Shown piece by piece: positions 39,601 through 51,137 of a DNA stretch of 64,000 bases (position 1 is the first letter of the stretch; each line of letters opens with the position of its first letter). The stretch covers positions 1 through 64,000 of the forward strand of contig JAEPRB010000092.1 of NCBI GenBank assembly GCA_016758965.1, written 5' to 3'. This DNA comes from Circinella minor (lineage: Eukaryota; Mucoromycota; Mucoromycetes; Mucorales; Lichtheimiaceae). The notes under the pieces were generated by a model. The model was not told the origin of the DNA and made no database searches. It worked only from the letters and a program-made list of their open reading frames with translations. The position numbers were made by a program, and so were the translations under genes.

Positions 39601-40080
39601 TATTAATTTTTCCTTCTCTTCGTTTAGGTTCCTCTTTTTTTTTTTTTTTTCTCACTGCACACTCAAAACACACAGACATATAAATATATGTATTAGTTAC
39701 CTCCGTTATGCAAGTTTGCACCAGCTGATAAGAAAAGACCTTGACCAATAACACCACCCAAAGCAATCATCTAAAAAAAACAATATAATTATTATTATTT
39801 ATACTAAAAGAACGAACCACTTTTTTCATGACAACTTTTTTTTTTTTTTTGGTTCTGGATCCTATCATTGTAAATAACAACAACAGGTTATTTTTTTTTT
39901 GTTTTTCCTTACCGTTAAATGACGTGTCTTAAGACTACGTTTTAACTTGTATACTGGTTGTCCATCTTGATCTTGTCCTTCAATAGATCCTGTATTATCC
40001 TCTGAACCAGAGTATCCTGATCCTGTTGCTTTAATATCATCATCTGATGTGATTTGATGTTTTTCTGCACTACTATCCAT
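36617..40080 (-). CDS. Amino-acid permease, paralogue of the gene at 19293-22501
   Basis: Same family and layout as the plus-strand permease about 14 kb upstream. The start at 40078-40080 gives an acidic tail (MDSSAEKHQITSDDDIKATG) ending in LKRSLKTRHLT, then ALGGVIGQGLFLSAGANL, VAYSLGEMATYIPVSGSF, MVGYNYWGCWAIIVAAEL, NMFGARSYGETEYWFSLIK, GGLVGDEVYGFKYWENGNAF, SFSMQGTEIIGITAGE, TVSPFTLVFSKGSLASVAHI, GYISKRGVPIWALTCTALVS, FRFRQAFKAQGRD and WKRIVIVFT at the C-terminus. Exon number and intron positions look closely similar to the plus-strand copy, so they arose by gene duplication followed by inversion or relocation. About 560 residues. No disabling change seen. Substrate unknown. Confidence 0.9.
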
Positions 40081-42454
40081 CTTGTATATATATTATATAG
40101 ATGTGTGCAGTTATATATATATTTATTATATGTGTACTAGCTAACAGCTACTAATAGTAAGTTAAAGTAGTAGTACCAATAGGAGTAAGATTAAAAAATA
40201 AAAAATAAAAAAGAATACAGATCAAAAAGTAAAGAAGAAAAAAGAACAGGGAAAAAAAATAATTGAGACTTTATAAAAACATGTAACATTTATATAATTT
40301 TTTTTCATCTATTTAACATTAACCTGTTTTGATTATTACATGTTACCCGCGCAAACATCTGATTCAAAGTCTCACAAAAAAAAAATAAAAAAATAAAAAA
40401 AAAATGCGTAGTACCTTTGAACTGCAGAATCATCCTTTTTTATGTTATGTGAACTTTTTTTTTGAGTTATATGTTGTAGAATTTCGATCATCATCGTCCG
40501 TCATATCGGTAAACTTTATAACACTTTTTTCTTCTTTCTCTGTCTCACCAAACACATATCTACACATACACACATAACAAAACGGCTTAAACGCATCATT
40601 ACATATTCGCACGATATCATAGAATTCAATAAAGTAACTTTACTTTTTCCTCTGAACTTTTTTTTTGTTAAAGAGCCTATCTTTATTATCATATTGAAAG
40701 ATATGCCTGTATATATATATATATATATATCTTTGGCTAATCAAATTAATGATCTGGGATTCGTCAAAGATTATTGTGATACCTTGACTTTTTTTTTATC
40801 AATTTTTTTTTTCTGCTTCATCTCATAAAAAGCAAAAGAAACCTTGATAATCCAAATACCGCAACAGACAGAGAGAAAAAAAAAGAGCAGCCACATAACG
40901 TATGGCAAAGATCACTCAATAAACTTCCCACGCAAAAGAGATATATTGGGTAAATATAAAGAGAATCAATATATCTAAAACCTCACTTTTTACTTTACTT
41001 GGTCTTTTTAAACATACACAGAAATAATAATAATAATAATAGCCAACTTGGTACTTTTTATTAGATAATTGAGTAAATAAACTTTTATGTATATGTATAT
41101 ACTTCTTGATAACTATATTTTTTATTCTTCTTGGTATATACATATACAGCGTAGTCTTCTTTTACTGTAGTACACAATAAGAATGTTATCGGGGGGAGAT
41201 ATAATAAAGAGAATAGTGCCCGATAAAAAAAAAAGTTAGGCGTTTTGTGAAAAAGTTCCAAATATGGTTGATTATAAAGTTTTTGAGTAGCATGTGTGCT
41301 ACTTTTTTTTTTTTTTTTTTTTGTACGTGGTACCTTGAATATAGAAATCAAAAGTGTTTTTGCTCAGCGAAAAGAAGTTCTGAATCCCATTTTTTTTTTC
41401 AAATTCTACATATAAATATAAATATATCACCTGGCTTGCCACAATTTTTGTTAAAGGATCATCATCCCCCCCATACCTCACTTTTTTTACTTTTTCAATC
41501 AGAGAGACTTGTTTATTTGTGTTCTTTCTATCTCTCATTTAGGCAACCTACCCTATTCGATAAAGTTTCGATATTACTTGAGATCCTTTAAAATAGTTTT
41601 CGACAAAACTCATTATTATTAAAAAGAAAAATAGAAAATTAAACAAATAATAAAAATAAAATAAAAATAAAACCCAAAAGACACTTTTAACTAATCTTTT
41701 TTTTCTAAAAAAAAATTCCACATCATCACCTGTTAAATAATAACAAATGATTCAATGGCTTCGTAAAAAAAAAAAAGAGGATGAAAAAATCCGATCACTT
41801 AACCGATTGAAAAAAAAAAATGGATGGTTTAAACTAAACCAAATTTTGATCCATTGTACTTCCCCCCGGCCCCTCCACCTCTCCTCAGCCTTTATATCAT
41901 CCGTTTTACAAAGCAACAACCGTATACCGGTCCCATATCACACAAAGATTATTTTTATAACGAACGTCAAAAATAAATATAAAACCGGAAAAAAGATTAT
42001 AATTTACTACATTTTATTTTATTTCCTTGATCTAATCCTTTTTTTCTTTCTCTCTTTTTTTTTTCACCTGCCACAATGGTAACACAATAAAATTATCGGA
42101 TCGAGAATTTATATATTTAATGAATAATAAAAATGATGTAAGATAAATACAAAAAAAAAAAAAATATAGAGAGAGAAAATTGTCATAGAAACAAAGAAAT
42201 TTGTTGTTTAGAAGAAAAATAGGGATATATTATCAATAATAAAGGGTTACTATAGTGATTGAAAAAGAAGAAAAAGAAAAATAATAATATTTGTTGACTG
42301 CTATGGTACTACATGTTATATATATCAAGATTACTGGAAGTATGTATGTATGTAATAAAATATTTGGGGTATGGAAGTCAAAACAAAATATGGACCATCA
42401 TAGGTAAAAAAAAAAAATTAGTTTTTTTTTTGAACTTTGTTTTCCATCACTGTT
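40081..42454. other. Intergenic, 2.4 kb
   Basis: Promoter side of the minus-strand permease and 3' side of ATG18. AT-rich with many A/T runs; (TA)n at about 40710-40728. An open stretch from 41747 (plus) starts with a lysine homopolymer read-through and has no family resemblance, so it is not called. No RNA gene recognised. Confidence 0.5.
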
Positions 42455-44946
42455 TTATTCATCATTATCCATTCCACCATTCATATCATCACTTGGTTCT
42501 AAAAGACTACGTATATAGAAAATATCATAATATTTTTTTTTGTTAATACTCAATGATGTAGTGGTGTTACGTGAAGTTATTATTTCTTCTTAATTCCTCT
42601 TTCATCCATTCTACATTCTATGCTTCTTTTTTTTTTTTTTGATTTGCCAAGAAAAAATATATATTTTTCTTTGACTTCTATTTTTTTTTTCAAAAAAAAA
42701 AAACTGAAAAACGAATGATAAAAAAAAAAAGAAACAGTTATGAATAATTGATATATATATATATATATTTACCTGTATTGTTTAAGTAAAACACATTCAC
42801 CTCCATTTTCTAGATCAATATTATATTGATAAAAGAAACCTTCTGATGTCACAACCATCACTTGTGGTGTTGTACTATACGTATAGTAAATAATAAATAA
42901 TAATCATAATCGAAACATCATTAGAATATATTACAAAATGTGTTTCTTTTTTTTGCCAACTGATTCCCCAAAGTTATTATAGTAATAAAAATAAAGCTTG
43001 GGTTTTACCTGCTTAAAGCAACCAAACTCCGGACTCCGGCACTAGGTAGTTTTAACCATGCAAAATCTCTTGAAGGTTCCCACATTTCTGTGAGCATTTC
43101 TGGTAAATAGGAACCAACACTACCAGCAATATTTCTCCCAATATGGAGAGAGGATCGTCGGAGCATTTGTCTAAATAAAAAATTGGGTTCATGACAATGT
43201 TCATTAGTCATTCGATCATAAAGAATTATCACATCTTGGGATGGTGAACGGTTAAAAATAAAAAGAGTTTACAAAAAGTAATATAGAAATACAAAGAAAG
43301 TAGTATGATGAATAGATGATCGTCATTCGTTAAAATACATATATATATATATATATTCTTTTTTTTTTAAAAAAAAAGTAATACTTTACCCAACACTTGA
43401 ACTTCGATTTCGCGATTCACCACCATTTTGGTCATTACTATATCCAACTAATCCTCCACCATTTCCATTTCCATTATTATTTCCTCCATAATCATTTCCA
43501 TTGCCTGTTCCATTTGCTGGTACAACACCTGTAGATAACTTGAAAATATGAACTGTTTCTGTATCACTCGAAACACATAATAAAGAACTGACTAAATTGA
43601 ATGACATGGAATAAATCTTTGCAGGATAAGATCCTCGTCGAAATTGATATATTTTGTTGGCACTAGGAATTGAAAAAACTCGAATCACTGTACCCTAATA
43701 TATTGGTAATATATATAATTTTTTTCCCCCGCACCCCCAAATTTTTTTAGCCTAATGTAATTCATGCAAAAAAAAAAACCACCCTTTTTTTTTTATTTAT
43801 GTAACTAATTTTTTTTTTTTTTTACCTTTTCACTTGCTGTAGCCAATAAAGTACCTTCAGCATTCATTGTAATATTACTTATAGGACTTTTATGTGCTTG
43901 AACGATATTAACTAATTGTAATGAAAGTGCATCAAATATTTCTACATCACCCGTTGCATAATAGGGTTGCGGAGTCTGATTATTAGATGTTGTAAAAAGT
44001 GAAGTGGAGGAAGATCGACTTGGATAAGCAATGTAACAATTTTCACTTGATGGGGATAACGCACAGACAGCTTTTTTTTTAATAATAATAACAATAAGAA
44101 TTTAGTTGATTCGGAAATATCCTCCCTTTTCACACACATTCTAGTTCCAATGATAAAGTCATTTCATTTTTATTCAAAAGTATATATCTCTCTGTCTTTT
44201 TTTCTTTCTTGCTCCCCCCCCTCTCTCTCTCTCCACTTCCCCTTTTCTTTCCCTCTTTTCCTCCTTTCAGTTTATTTACCTCCTGGATTTGGACTTGTAT
44301 CAATCGTATGAAGTAATTTCATATTACTAATATCATAAACAAAAATTTGTTCTTCCAATACAACAATTAATCTTCGACGATTCATTTTTACTGCAAGAAT
44401 GGATGTATGAAAAGTCAATTCACATATTGTCGATTGTCTCTAATAGATCCATTAAAAAAAAAGGACAAAATATCGTTTTCTTTTTTTATCAATATCCGTC
44501 CCCCAACTAAAATTCCTTCAATAATATATATATATATATATATATATTTATCTTCTTTTTCTTTCTACTTATATATATATATATATATATATACCTTGGT
44601 ATTGATAATTTGTAAATGTCTTGGTGAAAATGTAGGTTGTTCACCTGCACCTACAAGAGCAACAAGTGATGTACAAAATAACATTTCGACAATACCTGTA
44701 CCATCATCGGCTAAAAAAAAAATTATTATATAAAGTTAATATTTATAAAAAAAAAAAAATGAAAATAAAAGTAAGTATATATAAAAAAGGCTTCTTTATT
44801 TTTTTTTTACGTTTTGAATAACATTTGCTATAAGGGTCACAATTATATATTTTATAACCATGTTTACTGCCTAATGAAATACAACTAAAATCTTGATTAA
44901 AGTTTATAAAAAGTAATTCGTTGGTTGACTTATCACCCAAGTTCAT
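42455..44946 (-). CDS. ATG18: ATG18/WIPI PROPPIN, phosphoinositide-binding autophagy protein
   Basis: Seven-bladed WD-repeat beta-propeller binding PI3P and PI(3,5)P2, acting at phagophore and vacuole/endosome membranes. The start at 44944-44946 yields [20 protein letters not shown], the canonical N-terminus. It continues with [124 protein letters not shown] followed by the diagnostic FRRG, and [17 protein letters not shown] Gly/Asn-rich insertion ([18 protein letters not shown]) sits in the membrane-anchoring 6CD loop region. The C-terminus is [12 protein letters not shown]. Roughly 400 residues over many exons. The 5' leader is apparently spliced and carries a short upstream ORF (separate entry). 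Confidence 0.92.
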
Positions 44947-44956
44947 TGTATGTATA

Positions 44957-45201
44957 CTATATATCTAAAAAAAAAAGTAAGGGTTTTTTGAAAAATAGAA
45001 AAAAAAGGTGGAAAAAAAAGAAGAATTTTTTGGTGGGTTGGTGGGGGTTTATTCAAAAAAAAAAAAAAAAAAAAAAAAGGTAGACTTTGTTGGTTTACTA
45101 TCTCTTTTTTATTGATATGAAAAAAAAAAAGTTTAATTTTTACCAGTTTTAGCAGGTCCTGTTTCGAATAATACAAGCTTTCTAACTCTCACGCACAACA
45201 T
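44957..45201 (-). promoter_or_regulatory. Spliced upstream ORF in the ATG18 leader
   Basis: An ATG at 45199-45201 opens MLCVRVRKLVLFETGPAKT up to a good donor (GGTAAAA at 45143 and below). Joining to the strong acceptor (T8AG) at 44965 adds only two codons and a TAG at 44957-44959. The 21-codon frame thus ends 10 nt before the ATG18 start. The alternative, that this exon extends ATG18, fails because every phase tried meets a stop. Read from sequence; whether it is translated or regulates ATG18 is inference. Confidence 0.45.
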
Positions 45202-45302
45202 AATTGTATATACATATCTACAGACATGAATTCCTCCTTTTTTTTTTTTTTAATATGCTTTTATTCTAATTTTTTTTAAAAAAAAACCATGGTAAAATTA
45301 AT

Positions 45303-45960
45303 TTATTGCTTAGAAACAACTTGAATCTTATGTTCTTTTTGAAATTGTTGAAATTCTTGTTCCTTTCGCTTATATGATTGTAATAATTGTTGGATCACTT
45401 GTTGAATCTATTTTATCCATGATTAATAAATATCTAATCCATCCCATCATAATATAAATAATAATATTAACTTACTCCGTTAAAATTTGTTTCTAATGCT
45501 GGTAATACTTCTTTTACTGTACGTTCAACAAGAACACCACCCACCATACGAAAACATTTTCGATCAGCTTCCAAAGGTTTAATACTATCAATGACAAGTC
45601 TATATATGATATCTAATTAATCCCATTGTCATACTTTTTTTTTTCCTCAACCCGTTCTTTATTTCTTTTTTTCTCTCTCTATTTTCTCATGTCTTAATCG
45701 ACAACTTTACTTGTGTTCTTCTACTTCTGATTCAAGTTCACCAATCTTTTGTGCTACTTGTTGTAATTCATTCTTATATTTGTTATACTATATATAGTTC
45801 ATCAATGTCAAACACGTTAATAATGTAAATATATAGATATAGATATATATATATATTATGTTTCTTTTTTCTTTTAAATCGTAATTGTTTCTTTTATTTA
45901 TATCTATAAATAACTTGCTTGTTGTGTAATTTCTGCTTCAGTTGGTTTTTTACTCGACAT
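45303..45960 (-). CDS. GIM4: Prefoldin subunit 2
   Basis: Beta-class subunit of the hexameric prefoldin chaperone that hands actin and tubulin to CCT in the cytosol. Four exons. Exon 1 is 45919-45960 (MSSKKPTEAEITQQ); exon 2 starts YNKYKNELQQVAQKIGELES; exon 3 contains LVIDSIKPLEADRKCFRMVG and GVLVERTVKEVLPALETN, the beta-hairpin and family signature; the last exon IQQVIQQLLQSYKRKEQEFQ ends at 45303. Two coiled-coil helices flank the hairpins as expected; about 115 residues. The first intron has a GC donor (GCAAGT) instead of GT; phase and homology both require it. It lies 102 bp upstream of the putative ATG18 leader exon on the same strand. Confidence 0.93.
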
Positions 45961-46900
45961 GATGTAACTTTTTTTTTAAAAAATCTATATATGTGTATAT
46001 ATAAAAGATTTCAAGGAACTACTTGGTTTCAATTTTTTTATTGGACGAAATACTTTTTATTTTCAGATAAAACTCCTGGGCGAATTTAGTCTCACACTAT
46101 TGGTGGAATCGCTGTATATTAAAACTAGAAAAAAAAGCATTGTGTAGTGCGCGTATATATACTTCCCTATGAATATATCAACAGTTTTACTTCTAGATAT
46201 CGGGTTTCTAGACAATTCATATTTGGGTTTTAGTTATTGAGTATAATAGATCGCCTACTCAACAAACATGAGAAAAATATAGATAGGTGTGCATCATAAT
46301 GTGACTGAGAATAATTCTTTTAAATTCTTTAAAAAAAAAAAAAATAGATATTGTAAAGCGCGACTTTTCTTCCCCATACTACACTAATGTTAAAACAATG
46401 GAGTCTCTTTTTCAAATTCGATAGAATATCTTATTTATACAAATCTTGAGTTTGATTACACTTATTACTACAGCAACTTCTCTGGAGGGATGTCAAAGGA
46501 CAAGTCGCGAACAAGTTTTTTTTTTAAAAAAAAAAAAGATTTATAAAATGGCTTATTCAATCCAGTTGCTATAAATTCCAGTGATAGCCCAATTGGTTTA
46601 ATGAACAACTTAACTGCGTCGATCCAGTGGGTCTAGTTATAAGGAGGGATATGCTCATTATCATGATTTTCCTGTAATATTAGGCTTCATTTCAACTTGA
46701 ATATTAATATAACACGATTATCTAATATATATATTTTTCCCTATATTTCAAGTAGTCGATGAATGCAAAATGAGGTTCAAGCATTCTGGATCGTGTACCA
46801 AGATCCAGAAGCAGTACCCTGTTATAAACTGTTAAATTCTCCTCATTAACAACCCACGTAACAGTTTCTAACAGTTAAATTGGCCAGCGGATACTGTGAT
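45961..46900. other. Intergenic
   Basis: Upstream of prefoldin 2. AT-rich, no exon recognised. A tRNA A-box-like word near 46583-46605 has no convincing B-box partner. After about 46,800 the base composition rises and decayed coding sequence begins. Confidence 0.5.
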
Positions 46901-47099
46901 ACTGACTGTTACAACTCATGATTGTCACAGTTGAAAATTCCATCGTGGTACGTCTTTATCAAAGCAATGTTTTGGACTTTGCTAAAAAAAAGAGGGGGGA
47001 GAAGACTTTTTTTTTCTTGTGTTCATTGTCAATAGTGGGAGTTATAGGTCGAGTTATGATAGTAGTAATAGTAAACGTTGTTCATTTTATGAAAATAGA

Positions 47100-48760
47100 T
47101 AAGCAATTTTTTTTTTGAAAGTCAATCAGCTGTGAAGCTTAGAAACTTAACAGCATTGTAACAGCAACCGCTGCAGGAGTTGAGTGTTAAAGAAGTTGTT
47201 AAATTAAACATAACATCGGCTTTAACAGCATCGCTGCGGATGGAAGCTAAAGCCGATTATGAAAATCATTTGCAAGAAATAGACACAAGGAACTATAGAA
47301 CCTCAAAGTTTCAAAAGAACAACGACATTGAAAAGTAGGTCATGATATTTATTTACAAGTACTGTACATATGTACTGACATCTTTTGTTATTTATAGAAT
47401 GTTGTTGAAGGCGATAGCCTTATTTTTTTTAACGACCGCTCCATTTCTTCAATATTAAAGTCTTATGGCAAACAATTATATGAAGTTTATGACTCGTTGT
47501 CAGCTGAAAACCAATCGCTTTGTGGTTTCTGTCTTAACGGAATACTTGACTTTAGTAACCAGAAACCGAAAGAGTTATTGACAACCGATCAACGGGAGTA
47601 TTATCTTATCAAATACCTTGAATCAAAGTACCTTCCAAACCTATCTGATACCACCAAAAAGATAGTAAAGGAAATTAAGAGTGGATAAGAAGAAGAAGCT
47701 TACTACAATGCTTATTGAAAGTATAAGAAGTGCACAATCTACTGACAAGTGGGTTTTTAGAGTCCTTGGGCTATGTGTAAGTGTAACTTCTTCTCATGTA
47801 AATATGAACAGTTTCTGATATCGCGTACTTTTTCTAGGATGAACGCGTACAGAGAACGGATGTACATTTTTTTTTACAAATACAACCAAGAAAAATCAGT
47901 GAATTTGATTTCTTTTGATGAAGCTGTGGGGTGAAGTCTTGGAACTTTTGATTCGGTGATAGTTCTGAACTCTAATGTCAATTGGGGCGGGGGAAAGAAA
48001 CGTCGAACTGATATCACCACTGCAGTAAAAGCGTATAAACAATAACAATAAACCACATACAATTGATGCTGTAAAGTCGACGGTAGTATTGTGTGCAAGG
48101 TATGCAAGGTTGTTGACACATGTCCTGCTGAGGCTGCTAGGGTTTTGTCCAGTCTCGAAAAAATCTACAGCGACAAATTTAAAGCAAGTTGTTAAAAAAT
48201 AGATTGTAACTTTATTGCCTGTTGTCCCATGGTTTTAATTTTACAGTCCAAGTTACAGCCCCTCCCGCTACATATGCTCTTTAACTTGCAAGCCAAATCA
48301 AAATGTACAATCGACGACTTGGCTATGTCAGGAAAACCAAAGAAGCAAAAAAGCTATCATCTTACATCATATATTACAAATATTTGGAATACACGACAGA
48401 TGTGTTTTGAAGTGCATTGATCGTGGCCCCTCTATGTCAATAGTGTTGAATTCGATCTTTTGTTATGGAGTAGTCTGAACCTCTTCTTCGTCGACAAAAA
48501 CGTATCATGTGGATATGACAATTGGGAAATCACTCAAAAAATCTTGCCTCTATATTGCCGCGGTTTATCAAACGAAACTTTTTTTTTATACTAAACCAGC
48601 TTTCTTTTCAGAAAAATCTTTGATCGTGATGGCTTGGATGATGATGATAACAAGTATTTTAACCCAAAATGGGATGGCTGGTAACTTTTTACCTCTCCAA
48701 CAACCGAACTCACCTTACTCCCTAAGCAACTTGTTACAAACCCCAACAACATTGTGATAT
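47100..48760 (+). pseudogene. Decayed multi-exon gene of unknown family
   Basis: Plus-strand stretches read as coding but do not connect: 47190-47335 (ITSALTASLRMEAKADYENH), 47400-47688 (QSLCGFCLNGILDFSNQKPK, DQREYYLIKYLESKYLPN), 47700-47775 (ESIRSAQSTDKWVFRVLGLC before a GTAAGT), about 47838-47900 after a TCTAG acceptor, then 48229-48760 with broken frames. Stops and frame changes interrupt it at several places (for instance TAG at the end of the first block and TAA at 47686). GC is higher than in the flanks. No domain recognised. It looks like a member of one of the repeated, transposon-associated families of Mucoromycota, but that is an inference from its decay and neighbourhood. Confidence 0.45.
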
Positions 48761-49977
48761 TTGATTATTTTAATAAGAGTAGGAAATAAACAAGGTATAA
48801 AATCCTTTGAGACTTTGTTATATATCTTTAATAATAATTTGAAAACTAGAAATAAAGTTATTTCTTTAAAATAATATTTACAACCCGTATTTATATGTTT
48901 TCTATTCTATGAGTTATGGGGCTTGGTTAATTGAATGATATAAGGGATTGACATTAAGTTGGGTACTTGAAATTAGTCATTAATATTGAGAAGGTTACTA
49001 TAGCTACTGTTCTGAAGTATAGTGGGCTTAGCCATGATACTCTTTTATTCTTTAATTTAAGTTGACGAGGCGCAGGGCATCGTTATGCGATTTTACTCAC
49101 TTCGTTTTTAGAATTGAGTTCTGTATTTTAAATACGTATGATTTCTTATTTCATCTGGGATAAAGAGATGATGTTCTTATAATACAACACACATTATCCA
49201 GAAAAACAGATCAGTCAAAAGAAAATTGTCGGTGTGTTGTCTTGAATGATGAGCACACAAAAAGTGAATTTCAAAATTTAACAAGAACGATAAAAAGAAA
49301 CGACAATATAACTCAACGACAATGAAAGTTAAAGCAAAGGCAAAAAATAAAAAATAAAGCGAATATATACATTACTTTGTAAATAATAAATGTTTATATA
49401 ATATACATGTCATTTTCAAAAGGGGATGACTATGGGGTTTAAAAAAGTAATAACCATGGCTATCAATATCGTACGTATGAATCATATAGTCTGACAAAAT
49501 GATCATTAATAGTAAGAAGTTATATTATATTAATACAAATAAACACTCTTTTTTAAAAACACATTTTAAGTGTAAACAATAGTGTACAATGGTAAAAGTA
49601 ATTGCTTTTACAAAAGAGAATGTAAATAATATTCCCTTTCCCCTCCCCCCTACCTATTCTCTTTTTTTTTTACATCATAATAGTCCCTTATTATTTGGTA
49701 ATTTTAAATAAGAGATAGAAACTATATACATTGTTTTTTTTTCTTTATTTAAATAAGATTAATATTTTTTTATTACACTTTATAGGTACTAAATGCCCAA
49801 AACATAAAGTCTTTGAAGATGATACGTATTTATTATATATAGAGAAAAGAAACTTCTTTTTTTTGTTATTATGATAATACTAATTACAAATGAGTCTTAA
49901 TGAGGATTAGCAATTTTTTTTTGAACGAGTCAAGACCAATTCTTGATTAATGTGATGAAAATATTCATAGGCAGCAA
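48761..49977. other. Intergenic
   Basis: AT-rich, no gene recognised. Ends at the left terminal repeat of the large element. A GAGTCTTAAT word at 49892 recurs inverted just outside the right terminus (61475-61484), which may mean that the element's true ends lie slightly further out. Confidence 0.45.
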
Positions 49978-50090
49978 AGCGTTGGAAGTTAAATTTGGCC
50001 ACCAGAAATGAAAATGGGCCATAATTTTCAAAGTGGGCCGCGATTCAAAATTGGGCCAGCTGACGAAAATGAGCCATACAATTTTGTTTT
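49978..50090 (+). repeat. Left terminal inverted repeat
   Basis: Pairs with 61335-61454. GC-rich relative to the flanks. Begins AGCGTTGGAAGTTAAATTT and contains the subterminal GGCC repeats. Most mismatches to the right arm are transitions (G/A, C/T). Confidence 0.78.
49997..50075 (+). repeat. Subterminal direct repeats, 18-19 bp period
   Basis: GGCC-type cores at 49997, 50016, 50035, 50053 and 50071 (the last GAGCC), each preceded by an A/T-rich AAAWTG-like word; spacing 19, 19, 18 and 18 bp. A weaker GATCC follows at 50097. Such arrays are usually transposase binding sites; that role is inferred. Confidence 0.7.
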
Positions 50091-50185
50091 GAAAATGATC
50101 CAAAATGAAGCATGAGTATGTAATGTTTATATTTATTTATATTTTTTAAAAAAAGCTATATGACAAATATATTTTTTATGATCCT

Positions 50186-50829
50186 TTAATATTCATATGT
50201 GTATTGGTCGAGAAGTGTTGATAAATCATCCAGAGTGGGTTTTGTTGAATACATGGATTTGAGCTCTTCTTGATTTGCCAAGGGTTCACCAACGTAACTT
50301 TCTCTAAAGTCAGTCAAAGCTTCATTAAACTTTTTGAATTGTTCTTCTTCTGGTTGTGACAGCAATGAAGCCATTTCTGCTATAGTCTCATCGCCCAATT
50401 CGAAACTATCCTCTTTATCAGCTACATGTACGGGTGATCTTGATCCAATATCGTCACTATCCAAAAATAATTCAAACGTTGTCTTGACTAAGACATCATG
50501 CATTGCTTGAGTCTTGATGATAGATCTCTGAACAAGCAAAAGGAAATATGAATATTAACGTTACATGACGCATATATAAAGCGTGGAGAAAAGTTATAAA
50601 TACCAACCTTTAAGGACAGGACTACTTCAAACAGCTTGGCTAATTGGGGGTATTTTCCCGGGAACAAAGGAACGGAACATTCTGCTGCTTGATAATGAAT
50701 GAACTTGTCATTGACCTCCTTGGTGCCATGAACAGATAAGTGTCGGCCATACCACATAGTTGTTATTGTGTCGAAATGATGGTTTAACATCGGATGGGGG
50801 AGACGACTCTTGGTGACACAGCAGCCCAT
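50186..50829 (-). CDS. Uncharacterised transposon-borne protein, about 187 aa
   Basis: Two exons, 50608-50829 and 50186-50527, joined by a GT-AG intron in phase 0, no internal stop. The start ATG at 50827-50829 begins MGCCVTKSRLPHPMLNHHFD; the frame stays open upstream to a stop near 50940 (GEDKPEQTGSTEVGATLKKN), so an earlier exon is possible. The first half is mixed with His, Cys and aromatic residues (ITTMWYGRHLSVHGTKE). The second half is acidic (FELFLDSDD, MASLLSQPEEEQFKKFNEAL) and ends LLDQYTYEY. No domain recognised. It lies just inside the left terminal repeat of the 11.5-kb element, on the same strand as the next two genes, and is the only element gene without visible damage. Confidence 0.55.
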
Positions 50830-51137
50830 TTTTCGAAGTTTTTTATTTTTCTTCAAGGTTGCACCCACCTCAGTACTTCCAGTTTGTTCCGGTTTATCCT
50901 CGCCAGATAAAGTATTGACACGTTGTGTGGTAGTTTTGTTTGGTCAGACCAAAGATAAGGTTCACGTGATTTGAGAATTAGATTTGATCCTTGGGTGGTC
51001 ATGTGACCCCTCAAGTATGTATAAATATGGGCAGTTTAGCCACGAAATAATAAATCATCATCTTTTTCTATCTCTTTCACTTTTACTTTTACCTTTTCTT
51101 TTATTTTATTTTGACAGACTTTTCAACAAGGAAAACT

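Noticed and set aside
41747..42082. Plus-strand open frame of 111 codons
   Set aside because: Depends on reading through two poly-A runs as lysine, with no conserved motif and ordinary intergenic composition.
46578..46645. Second tRNA-like segment (TAGCCCAATTGGTTTAATG)
   Set aside because: The 3' half does not form a T-arm and no acceptor stem can be paired; perhaps a relic.
49892..49901. GAGTCTTAAT outside both TIRs as the true element ends
   Set aside because: Only 10 bp and at different distances from the outer TIR blocks (86 and 34 bp); noted but not used to set the boundaries.
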